Assembly: GCA_030748735.1 (NCBI GenBank)
Contig: JASMLK010000126.1
Coordinates: 1 to 64,000 of the forward strand
Reading direction: 5' to 3'
DNA: 64,000 nt
Source: Myxococcota bacterium
GTDB lineage: Bacteria; Myxococcota_A; UBA9160; UBA4427
Part shown: positions 17,122 to 24,561 of the stretch, in pieces
Position numbering within the stretch: the stretch's first letter is position 1
Layout of the letters: each line of letters starts with the position of its first letter
Translations under genes and position numbers: made by a program
The notes under the pieces: model-generated
Databases searched by the model: none
What the model was told of the DNA's origin: nothing
What the model saw: the letters and a program-made list of their open reading frames with translations, nothing else

Positions 17122-18171
17122 ATGAAGGCTGTGCGTTTGTACGAAGGGGCCGAAGCGCCCGAGGTCAAGGTCGAAGACGTTCCCGAACCCGTGGCCGGGT
17201 CGGGCGAGATCCGGGTTGCGGTTCAGGCCGCCGGCGTGTGCGGCACCGATCTGCACGCGTCCCACGGTCGACTTCCAGTTCCCGTGCTGCCCGTGATCAT
17301 GGGACACGAGGGTGCTGGCATCGTCGAAACGGTGGGCGACGGAGTCACGGACTTCGCCGTCGGAGACCGTGTCCTACTGCTGCCGAGTGAGACCTGCGGG
17401 AAGTGCTCCGCTTGCGAGCGAGGGCATCTCGGTCTGTGTCCCGGTGCGCAGATCTTTGGCATGGCGCGCGACGGGACTTTCGCAGAGAAGGTCGTTGCGC
17501 CAACTGTTTGTGCGCTGCCGCTGCCCGATGCGATTCCCTTCGAGCACGGTGCGATCCTCGCCGATGCTGTAGCGACCGCGTATCACGCCGTTGCGACCCG
17601 TGCCGAGATCAAGGGGGGTGAGCGTGTTGCAGTGATCGGATGTGGAGGTGTTGGCTATCACGCGATCGCGTTGGCGCGACTACTCGGCGCAAAGCAGATC
17701 GTCGCAGTCGATGCGAGTGAAGGCGCGCTTCGCAAGGCTGAGGAGGCGGGTGCGGATGTCCTCGTCGACGCCCGGGCGGACGATGCGCGCAAAGCGATTC
17801 GCCGCGCCGCAGGAGGCGACGGGCCCGACATCGTGATCGAGTACGCGGGCAAGAAGGTGACGGTCGAACTCGCCATGGCCGCGGTGGCGCGCGGCGGCCG
17901 GGTCATCGTAGGCGGCGTTGGAATGGAGTCGCCGCAACTGGGGCCGCTGGTGTCGTTCGTCGGCAAGGAAATCGGTGTGATGGGCTCCATGGGCTACACA
18001 CGCGACGAGTTGATTCGGGTGGTCGAGCTCGCAGAGAATGGGAGCCTCGACCTGAGCGGTTCGATCACAGGTCGCTATCCCCTCGAACAGGCGAGCCAGG
18101 CGCTCGACGATCTCGCGAATCGCGTCGGCGATCCTGTACGGCTCGCCCTGTTTCCAGGCGAAGTTCCTTGA
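17122..18171 (+). CDS. zinc-dependent alcohol dehydrogenase (MDR family)
   Basis: A 349-residue medium-chain dehydrogenase/reductase. Catalytic zinc ligands Cys40 (GVCGTDLHA) and His62-Glu63 (MGHEGAG) and the structural zinc lobe Cys92, Cys95, Cys98 and Cys106 are complete. The Rossmann motif VIGCGGVGYHA follows near residue 172, and VDASE suggests NAD preference. It oxidises an alcohol, or reduces an aldehyde or ketone, within the pathway encoded by the operon. It begins 21 bases after the ligase gene, preceded by AGGAG. A decayed relative lies immediately downstream. Confidence 0.92.
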   Translation: MKAVRLYEGAEAPEVKVEDVPEPVAGSGEIRVAVQAAGVCGTDLHASHGRLPVPVLPVIMGHEGAGIVETVGDGVTDFAVGDRVLLLPSETCGKCSACERGHLGLCPGAQIFGMARDGTFAEKVVAPTVCALPLPDAIPFEHGAILADAVATAYHAVATRAEIKGGERVAVIGCGGVGYHAIALARLLGAKQIVAVDASEGALRKAEEAGADVLVDARADDARKAIRRAAGGDGPDIVIEYAGKKVTVELAMAAVARGGRVIVGGVGMESPQLGPLVSFVGKEIGVMGSMGYTRDELIRVVELAENGSLDLSGSITGRYPLEQASQALDDLANRVGDPVRLALFPGEVP

Positions 18172-18179
18172 GCAGTGGT

Positions 18180-18804
18180 GTGAAGACGAAAGGGGCTGTT
18201 GCGTTCGGGTCGCCGCTTGTGGCGTCTGCGTGAGCTACCTGCATGTCTGGCGAACGGGGGAGGGGATCTCGTTTCCCGCGGTGCTGGGGCATGAGGCTGC
18301 GGGCGTTGTCGAGAGCATCGGGCCGGGCGTGGTCGAAGTCGCAGAAGGGCAACGCGTCGTGTTGGCCTGGATACCACGCTGCGGGGTCTGCGCACCTTGT
18401 CGTTCGGGACGCACGCACCTATGCACCGGCCTGCAAACCGACCAGAACTGTCGCTTGGCGGGGCGCCGCTCGGTCGGCACATGAGCGTGTCGGGCTTTGC
18501 GGAATTCGTGGTGGTGAACGCATGGGCGAGTCGGTTGCAGTATTCGGTTGTGGCGGTGTCGGTCTTTCGGCCGTGCAGGGCGCCCGCATTGCCGGGGCAT
18601 CGCGGATCATCGCGGTCGATCCGAATGTCGCTCGTCGCGAACCAGGATTTCCCGAAGATCTTCCGGCTTGCCGCGCAGGGCAAACTGAAGCCCGACCCGA
18701 TGTCGGCCCCGGACTTTCCCGTCGAGAAGATCAACGATGCGTTCGAGGCTTCTGCGAGTCGAAGTGCGATCCATCCGCGCATCGTATTCGATACCGTTGC
18801 ATGA
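18180..18804 (+). pseudogene. decayed zinc-dependent alcohol dehydrogenase
   Basis: Pieces of one alcohol dehydrogenase lie in order but in different frames. VKTKGAVAF from a GTG at 18180 runs into an in-frame stop. A shifted frame continues with VAACGVC, FPAVLGHEAAGVVESIGPG and a structural zinc lobe CGVCAPCRSG. Another frame gives the Rossmann motif VAVFGCGGVGLSAVQGARIA with VDPN, and a last frame gives FPKIFRLAAQGKLKPDPM to the TGA at 18804. About 210 of the expected ~360 residues remain, with internal deletions after the N-terminus, after the zinc lobe and after the cofactor motif. Sequencing error would not explain the missing blocks, so this is a pseudogene. Confidence 0.85.
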
Positions 18805-18850
18805 AGCGCTCACGCGCCCCACGCGAAACCCGCAACTCGAAAGGTGAGAC

Positions 18851-19498
18851 ATGTCTGATTCGCTGACCCTGGCAACCGAACGAGATGGCTTCGCCCTCCT
18901 GACCCTCGACCGCCCCGACAAGCGCAACGCGCTGTCCCTGGCGTTGCGTCACGAGGTCGTGGCGAGACTCGACGAATTCGAAAAGAACGACGCGGTGCGC
19001 TGTGTCGTCCTGGCCGCTGCGGGCCCTTCCTTTTGCGCGGGCTTCGACAAAGGCGAGTTGCTCGGCGGAAACATGGAGGAGGTCTTCGCCGAAGCCAACG
19101 AATACCACCGCCGCGTCTTCACCTTCGCCAAGCCGATCGTCGCCGCCGTTCAGGGCCAGGCGCTCGGTGGGGGTTGCGATCTGGCCGCCATGTGCGACTT
19201 CCGAATCGCTGCAACGAATGCCGTTTTCGGACAACCCCAGGTTCATTTCGGTGCCGCAGCGAGTTACGACTTGATGCGCTCCGTCCTGGGTTCGGGGCAC
19301 GCGCGAGAGATGTGCCTCACCGGTCGAAACTACGACGCACAGGAAGCCCTCGCGATTGGTCTCGTGAATCGCGTCGTGGAACCCGGGGACCTCATTGGAG
19401 AAGCGACGACGCTTGCAGCGGCCATCGCGTCCGTACCCGCAGGCGTCGCAGAGGCTTCGAAGCGCGGTTTCCTGGAGCACCAGCCGACGATCTTCTGA
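18851..19498 (+). CDS. short crotonase family protein
   Basis: Crotonase fold of 215 residues, about 45 shorter than usual at the C-terminus, ending KRGFLEHQPTIF. Oxyanion motifs AAGPSFCAGFD and GQALGGGCDLAAMCD are present, but the hydratase Glu pair is replaced by Asp (GGCDLA) and Gln (GQPQVHFG). The missing C-terminal helices normally contribute to trimer packing and the active-site lid, so the protein is either a naturally short subfamily or truncated. AAAGGTGAG precedes the ATG. It follows the pseudogene and converges on a ligase gene across a hairpin. Confidence 0.85.
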   Translation: MSDSLTLATERDGFALLTLDRPDKRNALSLALRHEVVARLDEFEKNDAVRCVVLAAAGPSFCAGFDKGELLGGNMEEVFAEANEYHRRVFTFAKPIVAAVQGQALGGGCDLAAMCDFRIAATNAVFGQPQVHFGAAASYDLMRSVLGSGHAREMCLTGRNYDAQEALAIGLVNRVVEPGDLIGEATTLAAAIASVPAGVAEASKRGFLEHQPTIF

Positions 19499-19506
19499 CC
19501 ATCGAG

Positions 19507-19532
19507 GCTAGAGGCCCGGCCGGACCTCTAGC
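19507..19532. terminator. hairpin between convergent genes
   Basis: GCTAGAGG (19507-19514) and CCTCTAGC (19525-19532) form a perfect 8-bp stem with a 10-base GC-rich loop between the crotonase stop and the convergent ligase, whose own stop codon is inside the stem. Only a short T-containing stretch follows on either side, so intrinsic termination is plausible but unproven. Confidence 0.45.
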
Positions 19533-21144
19533 TTCTCGCGAAGATCTCGTTCTTGTGCGATTCGAAGCGCTCGATCAGGAAGCGCTCCTGCGGTTTCTCC
19601 GATGCGGTCTTCGGGATCTCGTCGAGCAGTTGCAGATAGCTGGGAACGAAGTTGGGTTCGAGCTTCTGCCGACAATGGTCGAGGAGCGCTTTCGGCTCCA
19701 AGGCTTCTCGCTCGTTGGCCACGATCGCAGCGACCACGTCCTTTTCCCCCGGTGCTCCCGACGCAGCCGGAACGCCATAGACGAAGACGTCTCGGATGTC
19801 CGGGTGTTCGGCGATGATCTTTTCGATCTGGCTCGTGCTCACGAAGTCGCCGTTGTGCCGGATACCCGCGCCGGCTCGGTAGTCGAAGTAGAACCAGCCG
19901 TCTTCGTCGCGATGGCCCATGTCACCACTGCGGTTCCAGCCTTCTACGATCTTCCTGGCCGAGGCTTCCGGGTTCTCGTGGTATTCCACGCTGGCTTCTT
20001 CGCCGCCGGCGGGGCGGCAACAGATCTCGCCGATCACGTCGGGTGGGCATTCGTTGCCCTCGGCGTCGAGGATCTTCATGATCACACTGTCCATGGGCTT
20101 GCCGAAGGATCCCACCGGCCCCGTACCCACGGGCTTGTACGCCATGCCGCCGCCGTCGCTTGCTCCGTAGAACTCGAAGATCTGGACGCCGAAGCGCTCT
20201 TCGAAGGCTTCCCAGATCGCGGCGGGCATGCCACCACTCACGATCATGCGTACCGGGTTGTCGGCGTCGTCATCCTTGCGGGGCTCGCTGTAGATGCCCG
20301 TCGCCATGCCGCCGAGGACCGAGAAACTCGTACAGCCGTAGCGGCGACAGACGTCCCACAGGCGGCTCTTCGTGAACGATCGGCTGAGTACGGCGCGATA
20401 GCCCGACATGAGCGAGGGTGCGAGTGCAGTGGCCTGGGCATTGTTGTGCGTAAAGGAAAGGCCCGTGTACGGTCGCTCGTCTTCCTGGTAGCCGAAGATG
20501 CCGCCCAGCATGCCAGTGCCGCCGAATCGCATGTGGTCGCCGACGATACCTTTCGGATCGCCGGTGGTGCCGGAGGTGTAGATGATCTGGAGCGGATGGC
20601 TGACGTCGTCGACGCGAGGGTCGACCGTCGCGGCCGGGGCAGCGAGGACTTCCTTGATTGCGGAAACGCCTTGCAGGTCTCCAATGGCGGGTGCGTCCTT
20701 CTCGGAACTCTCGACCGCCAGCAACCACTCGAGATCCGGCGTCTGATCGCGCACGGCGAGAATCTGCGCAGCCCCGCTGTCGGAACAGAAGACACCACGT
20801 GAACCCGAGTTGCGCAGCAGGAAGGCCAGCTTGTCGCCCCGCATTCGTGGGTCGATGGGGACGAATACGCAGCCCGTCATCGAAGCCGCGACGGTGGCTT
20901 CGACGAACTCCGGGTGGTTGCGCATCATGATCGCGAAGCGATCCCCCGGCTGCATGCCTCGGGCGATGAGGTCGGCCGCGATGCGGTTCCCGTTGTCGGA
21001 AAGGTCTGCGTAGGTGCGGATTTCGTCCGGCGTCGCAAGATTGTCGAGACTGAGATGCTCGAACGTGAGCACGTCGAGGTCGGGCTTCTCGTCTGCGCGA
21101 ATCCGAATCAAGTCCGCAAGGATGAACGGGTTGCGCTGCCGCAT
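19528..21144 (-). CDS. acyl-CoA ligase (class I adenylate-forming enzyme)
   Basis: A 538-residue AMP-forming acyl-CoA synthetase: P-loop IIYTSGTTGDPKGIVGDHM, FEFYGASDGGGM in place of the usual Y-G-x-T-E, GWNRSGDMGHRDEDGWFYF, the DYRAGAGIRHNGDFVST hinge region and a C-terminal TASEKPQER where most have T-x-x-G-K; the Lys two residues on may act. These deviations (no Thr-Glu in A5, altered hinge, no GK) suggest a divergent subgroup resembling carnitine/crotonobetaine-type ligases. It is last in the long minus-strand block downstream of thiolase, nitroreductase, dehydrogenase and the molybdoenzyme genes, and probably activates a product of that pathway. Confidence 0.88.
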   Translation of the reverse strand: MRQRNPFILADLIRIRADEKPDLDVLTFEHLSLDNLATPDEIRTYADLSDNGNRIAADLIARGMQPGDRFAIMMRNHPEFVEATVAASMTGCVFVPIDPRMRGDKLAFLLRNSGSRGVFCSDSGAAQILAVRDQTPDLEWLLAVESSEKDAPAIGDLQGVSAIKEVLAAPAATVDPRVDDVSHPLQIIYTSGTTGDPKGIVGDHMRFGGTGMLGGIFGYQEDERPYTGLSFTHNNAQATALAPSLMSGYRAVLSRSFTKSRLWDVCRRYGCTSFSVLGGMATGIYSEPRKDDDADNPVRMIVSGGMPAAIWEAFEERFGVQIFEFYGASDGGGMAYKPVGTGPVGSFGKPMDSVIMKILDAEGNECPPDVIGEICCRPAGGEEASVEYHENPEASARKIVEGWNRSGDMGHRDEDGWFYFDYRAGAGIRHNGDFVSTSQIEKIIAEHPDIRDVFVYGVPAASGAPGEKDVVAAIVANEREALEPKALLDHCRQKLEPNFVPSYLQLLDEIPKTASEKPQERFLIERFESHKNEIFARS

Positions 21145-21187
21145 GGTACTTCTCCGAATCAGTGTCTCGTGGGCGACGAGCGAGTCG

Positions 21188-22399
21188 CTAACACACGAGG
21201 ATGTTGATGTTCATGGCGGCGACCTCGTTTCCAATGGTTCCGCCGCCATTGTGTGCCAGGCCGACCGTCGCGCCTTCGACCTGTCGCTTGCCTGCACGGC
21301 CTTGAAGCTGATACGTGAGCTCGAGGATCTGCGAGACCCCTGTGGCGCCAACGGGATGCCCCTTGCGAAGCAGTCCGCCAGAGGTGTTCACAGGAAGTCG
21401 TCCACCGAGTTTCGTTTCGCCGTCGGCCAGCATTTTGACGCTGTCGCCCGGCGGGCAGATGTGGAGGCCTTCGTAGTAGAGAATTTCGCATGGGGCCGAT
21501 GAATCATGAACTTCGAGCACGTCGAGGTCTTCGGGGCCTACACCCGCCTCGTAGTAGGCTTCGTCGATACACATGCTGCTCACGTTGTCTTCGGCGCCGT
21601 CCGGGTGCTCGAAGTAGGAATGCACGACACTCGAAACCAGTCGGACGGGTTTCGAGATGCCGAGCTGACGGGCCTTGCGCTCACTCACGATCACGGCGGC
21701 CGCACCACCGTCCGCCACCGGGCAGAGCATGGGGCGTGTGAGCGGTGGACTGATCATCGGCTGCGCCAGGACTTCTTCGATCGTCATCTCGTTCTGGAAC
21801 TGGGCCTTGGGGTTGAGGCTGCCGTGAAACGAGTTCTTGGCGGTCACCATGGCAAAGTGTTCGGGCGTCGATCCATAGTCGCGCATGTGATCGCGGGCCA
21901 TGACGCCGTAGAAGTCGGTGAATACGGAGCGGTTCTCTCCCGAACCTTCGGACTGGCCGGCTGTGATCTCGGCGATGAACTTGTCTCGTTCCTCGACGTC
22001 CACCGCACCTGAAAATGCGGAGTAGGTGATGACCTTGTTCTCGTGATAGAGCTTTTCCACGCCCACGACCAACGCAACGTCGTAGTAGCCAGCGGAAACC
22101 ATCATGGCCGCTTGATTGAGCGCGGTGCTGCTGCTCCCGCAGGCGTTTTCGATGTTGATGATCGGGACCTTCCCCAGGCCGATCGAGCTGAGGATGACCT
22201 GGCCGCGAATCGACTCCTGCCCCGTCACCGTACCGGCTGCACAGTTGCCCACGTAGGCGGCTTCGATGTCCGAAAGTTCGAGGCCCGCGTCCTTTACGGC
22301 CTCGAGTACGGGCTCGCCGCCCAGTTGCTTCAGGCTCTTGTCGAGGTGTTTGCCGAAGCGGGTCATACCCACGCCGGCGATGACTGCGTTCAAGCGCAT
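21188..22399 (-). CDS. thiolase (SCP-x/acetyl-CoA acyltransferase type)
   Basis: A 403-residue thiolase with its active residues intact, unlike the protein at 12296: nucleophilic Cys in NIENACGSSSTALNQAAMMV, His in RKGHPVGATGVSQILEL and the C-terminal LAHNGGGTIGNE. It belongs to the lipid-transfer (SCP-x) branch that cleaves branched or steroid beta-keto acyl-CoAs. No SCP2 domain is fused. It follows the nitroreductase gene by 40 bases in the minus-strand block and would perform the thiolytic step of side-chain beta-oxidation. Confidence 0.9.
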   Translation of the reverse strand: MRLNAVIAGVGMTRFGKHLDKSLKQLGGEPVLEAVKDAGLELSDIEAAYVGNCAAGTVTGQESIRGQVILSSIGLGKVPIINIENACGSSSTALNQAAMMVSAGYYDVALVVGVEKLYHENKVITYSAFSGAVDVEERDKFIAEITAGQSEGSGENRSVFTDFYGVMARDHMRDYGSTPEHFAMVTAKNSFHGSLNPKAQFQNEMTIEEVLAQPMISPPLTRPMLCPVADGGAAAVIVSERKARQLGISKPVRLVSSVVHSYFEHPDGAEDNVSSMCIDEAYYEAGVGPEDLDVLEVHDSSAPCEILYYEGLHICPPGDSVKMLADGETKLGGRLPVNTSGGLLRKGHPVGATGVSQILELTYQLQGRAGKRQVEGATVGLAHNGGGTIGNEVAAMNINILVC

Positions 22400-22439
22400 T
22401 GTTTCTTCCTCTCTTCCGCAATTGTCGGGAGTCGAATGG

Positions 22440-23228
22440 TTAGATCATTCCCGATCCAGGTAGCTTGAACTTCTTGCGGATTCCCTCGATTTGCTCCTCT
22501 CGCCCAGCCAGGGGCGCCGCGGGCTGAAAGAGCCTGGTCTGCGTGAGGTCGTCGATCACCTCCTGGGAGCGGGGAAAGGGGTTGTCGATGGAATTGAGCT
22601 GGAAGAGCTTTTCGAACGGCAGGCGCGGACGCTGTCCGCCGGCGTCGGGATTTTCGAGCGGGTAGCCCACGGTTTGGGCAACCACGATGCGGCAGCTCTC
22701 GGGCAGCCCGAATGCGGTGTGGACCTTTTCCCAATCTCCCGAGCCCTGGCAGCAGGTGCCGAGCCCCTGCTCTAAGGCCATCAAGGTGGCCTGTGCGACG
22801 GCTTGACCACAGTCCATGTCGGGCATGCCGGGGCCCTTGAGCGCCTCGCCAATGCGATTGAACAGCGGCACGAGTGTCTTCTCGAGTTCCTCGTGCCTGT
22901 CGGGCCCGTAGCCCAGCGCACCGCACTCGACGAGCTCGCGCAGCCGTTCGCCAGCCTCGTCCATCGCGTCTTGCTCGATGTACCAGAGGATCACCACGGG
23001 TGCGAGCTGCATCTGGAAGCCGCCCACTGGCGAATGAAGTGATGCGATCTGCTCCTCGGTAGCGGTTTCGCGGTGTACGACCAGCGCCTGGATCGAGTTG
23101 TTGTTGCCGAAGTGCGAAGCGATCCGCGCCGCCTCCAGCATGCATTGGATCTTCTCCAGCTCAACCGGCTTCTCCGGGTCGAGATAGCGGATCGAGCGGC
23201 GGTTTCCCATGACTTCTCTGAGTTCCAT
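22440..23228 (-). CDS. nitroreductase family protein (FMN oxidoreductase)
   Basis: A 262-residue nitroreductase-fold protein: the N-terminal phosphate-binding motif NRRSIRYLDPEKPVE, the core AARIASHFGNNNSIQALVVH and the C-terminal DCGQAVAQATLMALEQGLG with VVAQTVGYPLE are standard. Members use FMN and NAD(P)H to reduce nitro groups, quinones, enones or flavins. Embedded in a co-oriented cluster between a thiolase and an acyl-CoA dehydrogenase, it more likely reduces or dehydrogenates a pathway intermediate than a xenobiotic. The specific reaction is unknown. Confidence 0.87.
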   Translation of the reverse strand: MELREVMGNRRSIRYLDPEKPVELEKIQCMLEAARIASHFGNNNSIQALVVHRETATEEQIASLHSPVGGFQMQLAPVVILWYIEQDAMDEAGERLRELVECGALGYGPDRHEELEKTLVPLFNRIGEALKGPGMPDMDCGQAVAQATLMALEQGLGTCCQGSGDWEKVHTAFGLPESCRIVVAQTVGYPLENPDAGGQRPRLPFEKLFQLNSIDNPFPRSQEVIDDLTQTRLFQPAAPLAGREEQIEGIRKKFKLPGSGMI

Positions 23229-23280
23229 CTTTGCTTCCTATTCCTTGTTTCGTGTTCGAATCGATTCGTTGGCTCAGGCT

Positions 23281-24486
23281 CTATAGCCGTGCGCCAGCCA
23301 TCAGGCCAAGGACTTCGTTCTCTCCGTCCTCGATCAGGGAGGCACGTGCATCTCGGAAGATCTTCTCGATCGGATACTCCTTGCACAGTCCGTTGCCACC
23401 GAAGATCTGGACAGCATCGCTCGCCACTTCGAACGCGGTCTGTGTGCAGAAGACCTTGGACGCTGCGACGTGCTGGAAACCCGTTGTGCCGTTGGCGTGC
23501 CCCATGGCGACTCTGCGCGCAAGCGAACGGGCGGCTTCAACTTTGTTGAACATGCTGAAGAGTCGCGCCTTGACGCTCTGGTGCTCGATGATGGGGACAC
23601 CGCCCTGGACGCGTTCCTTCGCGTAGGCAAGCGCATAGTCATAGGCGGCACGCGCGACACCCACGAACTGTTGCCCCATGGCATTGTTCGCAAGAGAGAG
23701 AACCATCTCCCACACCATCGGATACGCATCCGATCCCTCGATCAGCATGAAGTCGTTGGGGACGCGAACGTCTTCGAAGAAGAGTTCACCCTGGGGCAGG
23801 GTGCGTTGACCGATCTTGTCGAGCGACTTGCCTCGGCGAACGCCCGGCAGTTCGAGGGGAACGAGGAAGGCCACGCCGCCTGCTAGCCCATCCTTGGAGT
23901 CTTCGAGGGTGCAGAAGAGCGCCGCGGCCGTTGCAACGGGGGCGTTCGAGACCCACGCGGCCTTTTGTCCGTTGATGACCCACTCGTCGCCTTCTCGCCG
24001 CGCGCGGCAGCCGGGGCGCACGGCGGGGTCGCTGAAGACCGGTTCCGTGAAGGCAACGTGATCGCTGCCGTGGTCCGGTTCGGTGAGGGCCAGGCAGCCG
24101 ACGTCTTTGCGCTCCTCGAAGTATGTATGGGCTTCTGTTCGGCCAAAGCCCGCCGCCCAGGGTGCGATGGTGTCGCGCAGCTCGAGCGAAATGCAGAGGC
24201 CGACATCACCCCAGGCCAGTTCTTCGAGGACGACCGAGTGGAGCAGGGCCCGTTCGCTGGGCGTCAGGTCGTCTCCGTAGTGACTCGGGTCTCCGATGCC
24301 GAGCTGTTCGTACTTCTTCACCACATCCCAATACACCGACCCTTCGGCGATGGTTGCGTCAGGGTCGTGCATGGCGTCGAGTTCGATGGAGGCCGGGCGC
24401 AGAACTTCGGCTGAGAAGCGGTGGACCGTGTCTCGCACCTCCTTCATTTCGTCTGTGAGGCCCGCGTCGATGTCCAGGACAGCCAT
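23281..24486 (-). CDS. acyl-CoA dehydrogenase
   Basis: A 401-residue acyl-CoA dehydrogenase. The FAD/substrate segment is CLALTEPDHGSDHVAFTE, followed by VINGQKAAWVSN, then KERVQGGVPIIEHQSVKARL and FGGNGLCKEYPIEKIFRDAR. At the catalytic position it reads LIEDGENEVLGL, with Glu and Asp both available. It lies 52 bases upstream of the nitroreductase and 75 bases downstream of the third molybdoenzyme alpha gene, on the same strand. It is a candidate for the dehydrogenation after hydroxylation, oxidation and CoA activation of the side chain. Confidence 0.92.
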   Translation of the reverse strand: MAVLDIDAGLTDEMKEVRDTVHRFSAEVLRPASIELDAMHDPDATIAEGSVYWDVVKKYEQLGIGDPSHYGDDLTPSERALLHSVVLEELAWGDVGLCISLELRDTIAPWAAGFGRTEAHTYFEERKDVGCLALTEPDHGSDHVAFTEPVFSDPAVRPGCRARREGDEWVINGQKAAWVSNAPVATAAALFCTLEDSKDGLAGGVAFLVPLELPGVRRGKSLDKIGQRTLPQGELFFEDVRVPNDFMLIEGSDAYPMVWEMVLSLANNAMGQQFVGVARAAYDYALAYAKERVQGGVPIIEHQSVKARLFSMFNKVEAARSLARRVAMGHANGTTGFQHVAASKVFCTQTAFEVASDAVQIFGGNGLCKEYPIEKIFRDARASLIEDGENEVLGLMAGARL

Positions 24487-24561
24487 GGTGTTCCTTTCGA
24501 GGGAATGCTCGGCCGGCGCTCACTCGCGCGAGCGCAGCCTTGTTGGTTTGGCGGAGAGAAT

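Noticed and set aside
19033-20802. 589-residue open frame on the plus strand opposite the acyl-CoA ligase
   Set aside because: It is Arg/Gly-rich with no domain, and the minus strand encodes an acyl-CoA ligase with clear family motifs.
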